DNA of 64,000 bases from the NCBI GenBank assembly GCA_949825065.1, contig OX463847.1:36899789-36963788 (forward strand), given 5' to 3'. Below are positions 20,845 through 31,699 of this stretch, one piece after another. A model generated the notes under the pieces. It saw nothing but the letters and a program-made list of their open reading frames with translations, did not search any database and was not told the DNA's origin. The stretch's first letter is position 1. Every line of letters starts with the position of its first letter. The translations under genes and the position numbers were made by a program. The DNA is from Odontocerum albicorne (lineage: Eukaryota; Arthropoda; Insecta; Trichoptera; Odontoceridae).

Positions 20845-21282
20845 GTCAGCCTTGATCATGAGACTAAAATGCCTTGATCATGAGACTAAACCGTCAGCCT
20901 TGATCATGAGACTAAAATGCCTTGATCATGAGACTAAACCGTCAGCCTTGATCATGAGACTAAAATGCCTTGATCATGAGACTAAACCGTCAGCCTTGAT
21001 CATGAGACTAAAATGCCTTGATCATGAGACTAAACCGTCAGCCTTGATCATGAGACTAAAATGCCTTGATCATGAGACTAAACCGTCAGCCTTGATCATG
21101 AGACTAAAATGCCTTGATCATGAGACTAAACCGTCAGCCTTGATCATGAGACTAAAATGCCTTGATCATGAGACTAAACCGTCAGCCTTGATCATGAGAC
21201 TAAAATGCCTTGATCATGAGACTAAACCGTCAGCCTTGATCATGAGACTAAACCGTCAGCCTTGATCATGAGACTAAAATGT
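20845..21282. repeat. 48-bp minisatellite made of two alternating half-units
   Basis: Each unit contains two copies of CTTGATCATGAGACTAAA, one followed by ATGC (22 bp) and one by CCGTCAGC (26 bp). About nine units are virtually identical. Because 48 is a multiple of three, a spurious 137-codon frame runs through it. The last half-units break the alternation. Confidence 0.97.
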
Positions 21283-21660
21283 ATACTTTCAGTCATAAAT
21301 TCGTTATTACATTTCTGACAATTCTATCAGTAGCATTTTTACAGTAACAAAATTCCATACTATAAAATGTTTTTTTCATGCCCTTCAGGAGCATTTTGTA
21401 TGTACACAAGGAAGTTTTCCCCAAGGCAGAGTAGATAAGATTGGGCCCCACTAAGGGAAGATGACACATCGCTTCCGGCCATATCTCAAGAGACCCGACT
21501 ATCAGCCAACTTGCTGTAGGAGAAAAAGAATGATAAATATTTCTACAAAAATTGTACTGTTTCTTTAGTTTCAATCAAACGGGTAGGGTTTCATGACAAC
21601 CTAAGATAAATATCTATTAATATATATTTTGTGTTTTTTGTGACAAATGTGGTACAAAAT
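21283..21660. other. Spacer, no gene seen
   Basis: A 93-codon minus-strand frame is present, but it has no recognisable domain and sits in low-complexity surroundings. Confidence 0.35.
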
Positions 21661-22235
21661 GTATTTATTTATTTATTTAACACTTTTATTGCAAATACGA
21701 TCTGGCGGGCTTATTGGCAGGTGGCAATCTCTTCCAACCATCCAGACGAAAGTAAATGAAGCAAGCTACGTGGTCGCATAAATCATTCAAATGAATATCC
21801 ATCCCCATGAAATCCACAAACATATGAATGAGCACATGCCCACGAACCCCACAAAAACGGACAATCACCCGAACATTATTTTTCATATAAAGTGAGATAT
21901 CATCAATCAAAAGGAAAGGAAGGGATGGTGGAGAGGTAAGGAAAAAAAATCAGGAATGAAACACGTTATTTTACTGACTAGAAATTAAGAGTTTTTACAG
22001 TCGCTTCTTAAAGCATGCCAAGGACGGAGCGAGTCTTATATTGGTTTGTAACTGATTCCAGAGTCTCACTGCATGGACAGTAAAGGACGACGTAAAAAAA
22101 GAGGAGCGGTGAACTCGAAAGGCCAATAAACAATCTCTGTTTGAGCGTAGCGCTAATCCATGATTGGAAAGACGCTGAAAATTTTCGGTGAGATAAGAGG
22201 GTGCGGCGGGACAGTTAAGGATATTATACAATAGT
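21661..22235 (-). mobile_element. LINE-A 3' end with readable RT C-terminus
   Basis: Minus-strand 78-codon frame (21995-22231) reads YNILNCPAAPSYLTENFQRL, then AVRLWNQLQTNIRLAPSLAC and FKKRL. The 'VRLWNxL...SLxxFKxxL' ending is typical of the C-terminus of jockey/CR1-like LINE proteins. About 330 bp of 3' UTR and a TTTATTTATTTATTTAA-complement tail follow. It is truncated at the 5' end, lacking all catalytic motifs. Confidence 0.88.
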
Positions 22236-22242
22236 GACAGTA

Positions 22243-22370
22243 TGTATCATCCTCATCATCATTTTAAGCCGTTATATTAGTTCACAGCTGAACACAGACA
22301 AATGCTTCTTTATATTTAACGATTGACCGTTGTTCTAACCATATGTCCTGCCTAAATTCATTAAAATAAT
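22243..22370 (-). repeat. RTE-like 3' end with ATG-repeat tail
   Basis: ATCATCCTCATCATCATTTT, then TTCACAGCTGAACACAGACA is the reverse of a widespread insect LINE 3' end with a short ATG/GAT repeat tail. It directly abuts LINE-A at 22235. Confidence 0.5.
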
Positions 22371-23289
22371 TTTATAGTTTCAGTTACACGTGTTATTTAA
22401 ATAATCCTATCCGTTCATTGCGTTTTGTGATGTTTATTTACTAATAAATTGTAATTCACTTTTTTTTGCTATATTTAGCAAGTTTGTATGAAATCTTGTT
22501 CAAAATTGACATTATTCACTGCAATGTTTTTTTTAATGTTATAGACCTCTGTAATGTTCATCGTTCATATACAAATTTATCAAATATTTCCTTTTTAACT
22601 TACCAACGCGACACACAGCCCTGACGAAGTTACACAGAAATAAAATAATGATTGAACGCACACGAACCTCGCGGTATCCAATTACATCACAATCGTTTTG
22701 GGCCGGAACAGCAGTGCTCTCTCCATTTATACTCTACACTGTTTCCTCATTCTACTTGACTTTTAAATACTTTTACTTTCCTGACAAAAATCTTGCCATA
22801 TAAAATTCATTGTTCTTAATTCAAATCAAACATACGACATTAAAACATGTTTAAATTTTGGAGTGCCACAAGATTCTATCATGTACCACCCATTCTACAA
22901 TTAACGTTTTTTAATAATACTATCGAATGTTTCGATTTAAGCTTTGTGGAATTAAATTTAAAAATACTAGACTAGAAAATACAGAATAAGGATTCCACTG
23001 AATAAGGAAATTAGATGAAGGAACCAAAAGTAAATAACCGGAAATAATTAATAAACGGTGAAAATAATACATAAGATTTTTAAAAATTAATTAAATGCTT
23101 GGCTCAATTAAAAATATACGTGATCCAAAATTAAAACAATCAATAATGGAGACAATGACTCCAAAATATTACAGCCTAATTGTGTCAGGCTTCTAAAAAA
23201 ATATTATCTGCATGTTACCCCAATAAAGGAAAAGAATAAGAGAGATTAGACAAATACAATTTATAAGCGCAGTGTATTCAAACGAATAT
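22371..23289. other. AT-rich spacer containing one arm of repeat U
   Basis: Apart from the repeat at 22645-22745, no gene or recognised repeat is seen. Confidence 0.4.
22645..22745. repeat. Repeat U, copy 1
   Basis: GATTGAACGCACACG, GGTATCCAATTACA and ACAGCAGTGCT are shared, in order, with 23597-23665, about 0.95 kb away in the same orientation. Its nature is unknown. Confidence 0.7.
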
Positions 23290-23520
23290 ACTTCTTAAAG
23301 TTCATATATTGGAATTGCACGAAGAACTTGGAATGAACAGCAAAGGACAGTGGAGAGAGTATTCAAGCAAATATTAGAAACTAGATAACGCTTTAAACGA
23401 CTGGATAATGTGATGAGGAAGCGAGTTTTGTAGGATATGGAACAGTCTTGAGCGGAATGGATCATCTGGATAAAGCCTTCAAAAAGCCATGAAAGCTGAG
23501 ATGATAATGATGATAATATC
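23290..23520 (+). pseudogene. LINE C-terminal fragment with GAT-type tail
   Basis: A decayed frame includes DNVMRKRV and AEWI-like blocks. These resemble the region between the RT domain and the end of RTE-like proteins. The end GATGATAATGATGATAA is a simple-repeat tail, as in the RTE copy at 40.5-41.2 kb. Confidence 0.4.
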
Positions 23521-23587
23521 CTTCAAACTAAGATTCTTTTGACATTATAGAAGGTGAAGCCAACCCTGGCGCAAGATATAAAGAAAT

Positions 23588-23690
23588 GTGTGTATGATTG
23601 AACGCACACGTATATCGTGGTATCCAATTACAGAACAATCACTCTAGTGTGGGACAGCAGTGCTACGGCACTCCCTTCTTCGTACATATC
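23588..23690. repeat. Repeat U, copy 2
   Basis: Matches 22645-22745 (GATTGAACGCACACGTATAT, TGGTATCCAATTACAGAACA, GACAGCAGTGCTAC). Divergence is moderate. Confidence 0.7.
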
Positions 23691-23959
23691 AACAACAGCC
23701 CAGCTCATTGCTGGTGATATCCTGACTCAGGTAGTGATCTAGAACGCATTCATGGTACTTGATTAATTTTAATAATCATAATATAGTAGCAATGGTATTT
23801 TTACAGTTGTTTAAATTCTTGTAAATAATGTATATTGTTTTAAAAGTAAAAATGTTGTTTTTATTTTTAAGTAATTACTTTTGAGTGGCTGTAATGGCTG
23901 TAAATTAACAAGGAATATTCCAGTATACAAAATATGTAATAATAAAAAAAGGCAATTTA

Positions 23960-24127
23960 TAAAGCGGTAACTCGGGACTCGAACCCATTATTATTGTTTA
24001 GCGAGTAAACTCTTCTTAAGAGCGCGCTAACTCGGGACTCGAACCCACTATTATTGTTTAGCGAGTAAACTCTTTTTAAGAGCGCGCTAACCGGGACTTG
24101 AACCCACTATTATTGTTTAGCGAGCAA
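23960..24127 (-). repeat. 60-bp tandem array derived from family B
   Basis: CTCGGGACTCGAACCCA recurs at 23971, 24031 and (as CCGGGACTTGAACCCA) 24091, with TTGTTTAGCGAGTAAACTCT between. The unit is the B-box core of family B, tandemly amplified. Confidence 0.85.
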
Positions 24128-24468
24128 AAAAATTATCGTATATTTTATATTTTCTTAAGAAAATATATTTTAAAGCGCAGTCCCAAATTAAATATATTTT
24201 ATTACATTTTAAACTTTGCCTTATTTCTGAAGGCTGCTGTCTTTACAAAAAATCAAAATTTTATAAAAAAAAAAAAACTTGAACGGATGATCAAAACAGA
24301 AAAAAAATTACATCCAGAACAGAAAAATGCAGATAATCCAAGTAAATCAAAATAAAAATTTCAATTGCACTTTTCAATTCAAAATTGCTTTTAATTAATT
24401 ATATTAAATAAAAAATATACAAAAATCACCATTGAAATTTTTTTAATATTCCTGATTGCAGCTTCCCA

Positions 24469-24795
24469 ATGAAGATACTGAAAATGTGTCTAGTTATTGT
24501 TTCAGTTTTTTTTTTTGTATTTCTTGCCTCGCTGACAGCAAAAACTCAAAGCACAGATAGCTTTCCAATACTTAAGCCAGCACTGGGCATTCTCTGGAAT
24601 ACATACAGTCGTATATATCTATTACTCAACTTTTTATTCTGCCTCAACCCCTTTTTGTGCTCACGTTACGGTTGTGAAACGGAAAAAGCCCTGCAAAAGC
24701 AAAACCCACCACCTTCTTCTATTCTAAAAACCTGTCAAAAGACACTCACACACACACGCAAAAAACCTTATCCGCTCTGTTATATAATCCTCTAA
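24469..24795 (+). other. Weak candidate: small secreted-protein exon
   Basis: A 108-codon frame starts MKILKMCLVIVSVFFFVFLA and then SLTAKTQS, which looks like a signal peptide with a basic N-terminus, a hydrophobic core and a small-residue cleavage region. The rest has scattered cysteines (FCLNPFLCSRYGC) but no known family. A good 3' splice-site sequence (TTTAATATTCCTGATTGCAG) lies just upstream of the ATG. The frame sits in AT-rich DNA, where T-rich codons mimic hydrophobic segments, so it may be chance. Confidence 0.2.
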
Positions 24796-26262
24796 TGAAA
24801 GATATCCAATAGGGTCATTTACGCTTCAGTAAATATGACATAATTTTTAGGACCAAACCCGACCGTTGATAGCATATTCAAGGTAGGGGAGGGAACATAA
24901 AGGGAGAAGCAAACTACCCTCGTAATAATTTTTATCACCATCGTATATAGGGTCCGACCAAACTGCGAGAAATTGATTATTTTATGTGGAACAAAATGGA
25001 GAAGAAAATTTTATGTAGTCATTACAGGTGTTTCCGATCTGCGATAGTTTAAAGAATAACTATTTAATAGGAGACTTTATATTCATACCGACGCCCTATG
25101 AGACCCCTTTAAGTTCATCTTTTAATAGAAATTTTCATGATGAAGGTACGAGTCTAGTACCTAGAATCTGTTTTAATTTTTTTTAAATGTTTTATATACG
25201 ACTTTAAGTCTTAACAATTTTCTAAGAGATTGTAACTTTTATCAATTAATTATTATGAAGAAAGAACGGCGCAGGTAACAGTTTCAAGAATGTTACACTA
25301 TTTTACTAAAGTAAAAATTGCTTTTACTAAATTGAGTCAAGTCATGATGCACAGTTATGACTCGAGTTGGTTCTATTTGTAATATTCGTGTCTTCTTTCA
25401 GTTTTGTCGATTTCGAATTATCATGTGAACTTTATTATTGGTTTATTGTTAAATATTACACTGTACCAAGGAATCATGTTATACTATTAAGTTTATGACC
25501 AAATTAATTAAACTGAATAGTATTATAATATAAGATTTTTTGCATACTGTTAATGAAAATTGAAAAAAATTGTTACATATTATTTTTTTTCTTTCTTGTC
25601 GAAATAAAACGAAAAAAAATTGTCACATGTTTTTTTTTCTTGACTTTCATGTTAATAAATAATACAAGCATATCTGACGAATGACGTTATAAAACAATTT
25701 CTTCCAATCAACCAACTTTTCTTTCAAAGTTATTATTGGTATCCACGATCATTTATTAAACTAAGCAAATGAAAATAATATTTAAGTAAAGGAAACAAAT
25801 TATTAATCTTAAAGAAAACAAGGATAACGAAGGGAATAGTTTAAGCATCAGGAAAGAGAAATATTTTAATATAAATAATGTTTCTTTAGTTTTTTCTCAA
25901 AAATTTAAAAGGATGGATCACATGTGATTTAGCAAAGTAGATCGTTTCAAAGTCAAACAGAGTGAACCATAAAAATGAGGTGTGTAATAAAGTGTGATGC
26001 GTTGTTATACCAAGTATTTTGCTAACACCAGATCGGAGGGACATTCCATACTCAGAAAGAAAATCCATGCTCTGGAATCCACCGATTGTTAAAATAAACA
26101 TTGTGATTTATACTTGTTGAAAATCTTTTAGGGATTTCAGTTTTAATAAATGTATAAATTAAATTTGAAAGAATCGAAATAAGTAAATAACCTTATTTTT
26201 GTGTTTAAGTATGTTTGTTGTACGCTTCAGTATCGGCGGATTACAATAAACACAAGTATAAG
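24796..26262. other. AT-rich spacer, no gene seen
   Basis: No open frame with recognisable content, and no member of the repeat families was found. Confidence 0.4.
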
Positions 26263-26426
26263 TACGCGGCGGTAAGTAATACACATCGGGCTTAAGAAAG
26301 ATACTGTCGCTTTGTAGAGCGTCGTCTCTATCGCACGGACAGTTCGCGCATCGTGCGACAGAGACGGTGCTCTACAAAACGGCAGTATCTTTCTTAAGCC
26401 CGATGTGTATTACTTACCGCCGGGTA
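26263..26426. mobile_element. GC-rich near-perfect hairpin, about 160 bp
   Basis: The left arm GGCGGTAAGTAATACACATC...TTAAGAAAGATACTGTCG and the right arm GGCAGTATCTTTCTTAAGCC...TACTTACCGCC pair over about 75 bp each. The inner part (GTAGAGCGTCGTCTCTATCG against GACAGAGACGGTGCTCTAC) also pairs. Outer flanks are GTAC on both sides. It has no coding capacity. It is much GC-richer than the surrounding DNA. It is best explained as a young foldback MITE, and transcription would give a strong hairpin RNA. Confidence 0.9.
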
Positions 26427-26879
26427 CTACACATGTATTTTTTTATGTATTTGTATTCTTTATATGTATTGTATTTTTTAACATTTTAACACATATATGT
26501 AGATCGATTGCTTTGTAGCAATTTCTTCAAATAAATTAGTTATTTTTTCATTCAAAATTATATTAAAAACGCTTAAATATAATAAATTGCCGACAAGTTC
26601 TTGTATTCTAATTTTTATATACCATCCTATACTTTAGGCCGATCATGGATTTGTGCAATGCTCAAGCAGGGATTGCCTTTTCGAATTTCCAGTTCATGTG
26701 TTTCCCCATAACATCGATTTCGAATTCTTTTCCCATATTTTCCAGTCTTTTGTGGCATTTGACATTTTTCTTACAATTTTTTTTTCTTTGTTTTTTTATG
26801 CTTCAAGTGTGTTCTAGGATGTTTCTTTTTAGAAATAACGTTGTAAAATTTCACCCAGCAATTAGCACAATCTGCTTAA
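26427..26879. other. AT-rich spacer, no gene seen
   Basis: A T-rich 84-codon frame is present, without recognisable domains. Confidence 0.35.
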
Positions 26880-26927
26880 CTCTGTCTGGTTGGTTGTAAG
26901 AGATTGCAGTATCGTAATAAACTCACC
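26880..26927 (+). repeat. SINE/LINE-A tail scrap
   Basis: TCTGGTTGGTTGTAAGAGAT then GCAGTATCGTAATAAACTC matches the shared tail. Confidence 0.55.
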
Positions 26928-27033
26928 ATATGTATACTTTACAATAAAGTGTCTAAACAAATAAATATAAAGATATTGTTGTCCAATAGGACAACAATTT
27001 CTATATACTCGTACTACAATAGTCCAAGTGGAA

Positions 27034-27128
27034 AAAATGTTTGCACTAATATTAGTTTAAACATGACCATTTCCTGCCTAAAAATGTTTGCACTAATATT
27101 AGTTTTAACATGACCCTTTCCTGCCTAA
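27034..27128. repeat. 48-bp direct duplication
   Basis: AAAATGTTTGCACTAATATT AGTTT...AACATGACC...TTTCCTGCCT appears twice in succession with three differences. Confidence 0.92.
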
Positions 27129-27224
27129 AAAATTAAAGAAATATTTTTTTTACATTTTCATGCACATACATATTGTAATATCTGAGTGATTGATTGCTTT
27201 GTAAAAAAATCTTCCAATTATTAG

Positions 27225-27400
27225 CCGCAATCCAAATCCTTAGCCGCAGCCACCATCTTCATGTATTTTTACTCAACTTTGTTGTAATGTAATATTTTTT
27301 AATTTTTCAATAAAAATTGGTTCAAATCTCGACTTTAAGTGTCGTTGAGGAGAGTATGCTCTCTAAACTGCGCTATAGAAATTGTCATTTTTATTATTAT
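27225..27400 (+). repeat. Family B, SINE-like, copy
   Basis: GGTTCAAATCTCGAC, GTTGAGGAGAGTATGCTCTC and AACTGCGCTATAGAAATT follow the consensus, ending in an ATTATTATT-type run. Confidence 0.65.
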
Positions 27401-27578
27401 AACGTCAACTAATTATTGTTTTTTTTTTCATATTATATTCGGTATACATGACCGTAAAAAATATTTTATCAATAGTTAAAAAACAAGAATGTAAGGAAAA
27501 GACCATTTTCAAAGAAAAAAAACGATTTGAGTGGAGCCAAGTCGTGCTGTTCCGTTTTACCAATCCAACACACATTTT

Positions 27579-27780
27579 GACGACCTCCGTAACCTAGTTG
27601 ATAAGACGTCTGTCTCTCAACTCTGGAGTAGCGAGTTGAATTCCTGTTGGTACCCATTTTAAAAAAAAGGTCTATTTCAGTTTGGTTTTCCCTTCCAACC
27701 TCTTTAACCTGTTTCTGGTTGGTTGAAAAAGATTGCAACTTTGCAATAAACCCGCTAGGTTGTACTATATTCAACGAAAA
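27579..27780 (+). repeat. tRNA-derived SINE copy
   Basis: Head GACCTCCGTAACCTAGTTGA, degenerate B box, body TTTGGTTTTCCCTTCC, tail TCTGGTTGGTTGAAAAAGAT and GCAATAAACCCGCTAGGTTG. Confidence 0.85.
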
Positions 27781-27824
27781 CTTTAAATAAAATCTTATCA
27801 AAATATATGATTGTATATGAGCCC

Positions 27825-28160
27825 TACACAGATGCACTACACCTACAGCCGAATGTGTTACTATCACATATCAGAAGATCTACAAAGGTTTCTTTGTAAT
27901 TCGTCTCCTTTGGTAAGTTTTCTGCGGTTTTCTTACCAAATGTATTTTCCTAAACATATATAGATACGGGAAAGTGCCTAATGTAACGGATGTAGCCACA
28001 ACCACCCTATCTTTATACTAAACCATGTCATTTATATTAACTTTGTAATATTTTTAATATTTCAATAAAAGTGGGTTCAAATCCCAAGTAAGCGCCCTTG
28101 AAGAGAATCTGCTCCCTAAACGGCTTTTTATAAATTTTCCTTCATTATTATTATAATACA
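27825..28160 (+). repeat. Family B, longest copy
   Basis: Left part: GTGTTACTATCACATATCAG, AAGATCTACAAAGGTTTCTT and GTAAGTTTTCTGCGG. Middle: GGAAAGTGCCTAATGTAACG. Right part: GTGGGTTCAAATCCCAAGTA, TTGAAGAGAATCTGCTCC, TTTATAAATTTTCC and an ATTATTATTATAAT end. It defines a length of about 340 bp for the family. Confidence 0.7.
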
Positions 28161-28718
28161 ATATATTTTAAATGTATTTTTTTTCTCTTCAAGTAGTGAA
28201 TGTTTTTCTTGGGCTGAAGATATTTTATGATTCTTAAAACAACTTCACATGCTTTACTTTTTGGTGCGTATCCCATTTTTGCCTGAAGAATCATCCTGAT
28301 ATACTTCGAATCGCATATAATGGTATATGATTATATTCACGAGATGCTGACGAGGGGTTTTGTCCTTCGGTTTTTCGTCATTTATCCAGCATATTCACGT
28401 GCTCCGCGTGCGTCAATATGCGAAAGATACCCTCGTCAGCCCTCAAATCTTGTCAGGACCTCGGATATGGGAGACAAGTCGCGGGTCTTGGACAATCCCT
28501 AACGTACATGAAGGGAAGGATAGAGGTTCTTAAAATATTAAAACTCTGAAATTTAATATATAATGACCTCAATATGAAATAAAAACCTTGTTTCGTTATT
28601 GAACGCTTAGGTTTTTGTTGACAGAATATTTTTTATATGTAATTTTCTTTATTTTTTACTTGAAATTCGAAAGACGTCTTTCATTCTAGAACGTTTGACT
28701 TTGATCCTGAGTAACTCA
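28161..28718. other. Spacer with a CpG-rich patch bounded by inverted repeats
   Basis: At 28345-28440 the text GCTGACGAGGG is mirrored by CCCTCGTCAGC. The patch continues CpG-rich to about 28500 and is open for 60 codons on the plus strand, but no protein family is recognised. The remainder is AT-rich. Confidence 0.4.
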
Positions 28719-28852
28719 ATGACCTCCGTGATCTTGGTAAGACACTTGTCTTCAGATTTGGATTACGGGTTTGATTCCCGTTGGCACCCTTTATAAAGGA
28801 TATCAGTCTGGTTCATACTTCAAGCCTCTTTAACATATTTTCGGTTAAATAT
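28719..28852 (+). repeat. tRNA-derived SINE copy, 3'-truncated
   Basis: ATGACCTCCGTGATCTTGGT, GGGTTTGATTCCCGTTGGCA, body GTCTGGTTCATACTTCAAGC and the start of the tail TTTTCGGTTAA. The remaining tail is absent. Confidence 0.8.
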
Positions 28853-29558
28853 ACAATTCGGGTTCGATTTGCGCATGGTTCCCAAAGAAAAATGGTATCA
28901 CTTTAACTTTTTTAATACTGTATGGTACGAAAAAAATATACAATATATAACTCAGCCACGTTGTATTGTATACTATGGAATATTATAAAACAATGAATAC
29001 AATAAAATGACGTAAAAAGCAGAGGCTAGAGGTAAATCGAACGGTGATCAAGTGTAGGCAACAATATTGTGTAATTTTTTTTCAGCTCTGCATAACGTCA
29101 GAAATCGTTCTCGCAGGAATGAGTTCTAGAAGACTTATTGGTGTTTTAGATTATTTTGGACCTCTGTGGACTGAGAATAAATAAAAAAATGTGTTTTTTC
29201 AACTATTGACTTGGTTGATTCGTTTTAGAGTCTTATATTATCTTTTTCAGTCTTGCCAAACTATTTTAGATATTCATACTAATTCTTCCCTTGAAACCTA
29301 CTTTCGTTTATTTTTTTGCTTTGCATTCATTTTAACGATGTTTTAGAATATTGCGCTTCGTTGGCTTTCAGAACTCACACTCTCTATGGCCCTAAACTAT
29401 TTCAAAACGTTTTTCTTCACAAACTTATAAAAACCTTCTACCACGAACTGTTTTTTCTTATCATAATAATCTAAAACAAATATAATTTTGATACCAGGGT
29501 AGCACTTCGAAATAATTCGTAGTTTGCATTTAAATAGAAAGTGAGCGTTACTTCTTTA
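28853..29558. other. AT-rich spacer, no gene seen
   Basis: No recognisable features. Confidence 0.4.
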
Positions 29559-29772
29559 TTTATAATTTTATTATCATTTATCAAATTATTTACGATTTTA
29601 TTATAATTTATCAGATTATTTATGATTTTATTATCATTTATCAGATTATTTATGATTTTATTATCATTTATCTGATTATTTATGATTTTATTATCATTTA
29701 TCAGATTATTTATGATTTTATTATCATTTATCAGATTATTTATGATTTTATTATCATTTATCAGATTATTTA
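29559..29772. repeat. 30-bp AT-rich tandem array, about seven units
   Basis: Unit TCAGATTATTTATGATTTTA TTATCATTTA. The first two units are the most diverged, the later ones nearly identical. Confidence 0.97.
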
Positions 29773-30261
29773 GTATTTCAATTTTAGTACTTCACAGATA
29801 CCAAAAAAGGACATATCAGTCCAGCTGCAACAATAAGAAGTGCCAAAAAAATAGTGTTGAAAAATCTATAAATTTATTATAATATCAAATATTGCTTTTC
29901 TAAGAATTCCTAGTAAAACAAGCATTTACTCGTATATGGCATTCTTTTTATTTTTCAAGTCCAGTGTTTATGATTTTAAGTTACATGCGAAACACTAGTT
30001 TTAGTATACGTTCTAAATACTTAAATATTCAGCTAAAACATTCACGATCTGTGTTTACATCCTTATACATACTTAAATCCCCAAGTTATAGCACACATAA
30101 TTTCAACCGCATCATAATCTCAACAACTACATCAAAAGTATGTCTAACAACTCTTCATCATACGTAGTACATTTGCATTAATCATTCACTTATATTCCTG
30201 TGTAGAGACCTCCAGGATCTTCTAATTCCTCGCTATCCTCCTATTAAAGAGCCACCCTATT
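29773..30261. other. Spacer, no gene seen
   Basis: Short AT-rich frames only. Confidence 0.35.
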
Positions 30262-30690
30262 ACATATTTGCTGTATAGGAGTAAAACGTAGACATGAAAA
30301 GGAACTAAAAGAAGATGTATAAATGCAGTAGAAATGCGTGCACTGATAAGAATACATGGAGTAACAATGGACAACACAATACAAAACGAAGTGTTTAAAG
30401 GTGAATATGAACTTCAGGCTGCTGTGGCGAGTAAAATGAAGACGATCACTCTGTAATTGTTTGGGCATACGGAGCGAATGAATTGAAAAAAAAACAAGGA
30501 AAATATGGTTGAATTAAGTGAATTATATTTTGAAAAAAGGAAACGTAGAAATGGTTCGAGTTGTGTGAGAAGGCGTATTTATGTAGAGACGAAGGGTGTG
30601 TGTCGCGATAGAAAAGTCTGACGCTCTATCCTCTCTGCTTGCCCCGATAAGGAAATTGCAGGATACTATGTATGTTTGAACAATTATTTG
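30262..30690 (+). pseudogene. LINE-Z reverse-transcriptase C-terminus
   Basis: Decayed but ordered blocks: GACATGAAAAGGAACTAAAAG, AATGCGTGCACTGATAAGAA (the 'EMRALIRIHGV' region), TGTTTGGGCATACGGAGCGA ('LFGHTERMN'), and AGACGAAGGGTGTGTGTCGC with the terminal 'RKV' region. Stops occur throughout. Confidence 0.65.
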
Positions 30691-31517
30691 AAGGATCTAT
30701 TGAGCCTTCATTTATTTAAGATGAAGTCTGTATAATGTGATATGGTGAACAATTTCAAAGTATGGTTCATGGTAGCTGCACATATTTGCATGATCCACTT
30801 CAACAAAGTTATTTGTTATTTACAATCTGAGACTCAGCTGATCTTAACGTTTCACGTAAAATAAATAACACAACATTTTTAGTTTTTCTCTAAACTTTTT
30901 TAACTCTTGATATTTAAAAAGTTCAATTAATAAATTTAGGGTATAAAATTTCCCGAGTCGGCCGATCTCCATATTAACCACGGAGCAGGGCAACACAGCT
31001 CAGCCGTCAGCCAGTCGAGTTACGCACATTTACAGCCAGGCAAATTTAAGCCCTAGAAGAATTTAAGATAAAATATGCGCACCAACTTGCTCCAAGATGA
31101 TATAGGACCAAAATTTTAGAAGAATGCCATGTGAAAATTTATGAGCCTGCCGGAAAATGTGACATTTTTGGGGATAAAAAATACCGAACCCCTCGCCGAA
31201 TACCTGAGCTGACTGCTAAATTTCAACTGCCTTATTTAATTTAGCCTTATTCCAGTTTTTGTTTTTATTAAACTTGAGTTACTTCCACTATGGGAATGTA
31301 CTTTATCAAATGTATGATAGCGCCAATGTTATAATTATCCCTGCATTTTGCTACACCAAAATCAGTGTACTTGATGGAAAGTGTATTGGACAAGAAAACT
31401 TATAAAATCATTTAAGCTGTGTATCTTTCTACAACTGCACCTTGCCAGGTGTAGGGATTTCATACCGGTTTTAACCGATACCGGTTAACCGGTTATTTGG
31501 AAAATTTCAAACTAACC
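30691..31517. other. Spacer with ACCGG-rich palindromic text at its right end
   Basis: 31465-31497 contains ATACCGGTTTTAACCGATAC followed by CGGTTAACCGGTTAT, a strongly self-complementary stretch that might be the end of a DNA element. Otherwise no gene or known repeat. Confidence 0.35.
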
Positions 31518-31699
31518 TTCTTCTTCTTCCTTTTGGTTTAGAGTCATATGACCTGTTTGTGACGGTGGGCTGTTCTGGGATGATGACGTCCAGCTGTCCT
31601 TCCACCTTTTCGGTGGCCTTCCTGGTAATCTCCTGCTGTTAGGGCTTTCAGTCTTAGCGATTTTTGCCTGTCTTATATCCTCCATGCGGTCCACATGAT
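31518..31699 (-). mobile_element. LINE 3' end, GRPPKRWKDSW family, with TSD
   Basis: CAAACTAACC at 31508-31517 is repeated at 31700-31709, directly bounding a 182-bp insertion. The minus strand reads MEDIRQAKIAKTESPNSRRL, then PGRPPKRWKDSWTSSSQNS, and ends in an AAGGAAGAAGAAGAA tail. It is severely 5'-truncated. The 10-bp TSD matches in length that of the LINE in the mariner. Confidence 0.88.

Noticed and set aside
20852..21265. A 137-codon repetitive 'protein'
   Set aside because: It is created by the 48-bp tandem array, whose period is a multiple of three; there is no signal beyond the repeat.
26645..26899. An 84-codon Phe/Ser/Cys-rich membrane-like frame
   Set aside because: It is T-rich low-complexity translation that ends in a SINE/LINE-A tail; no evidence for a gene.
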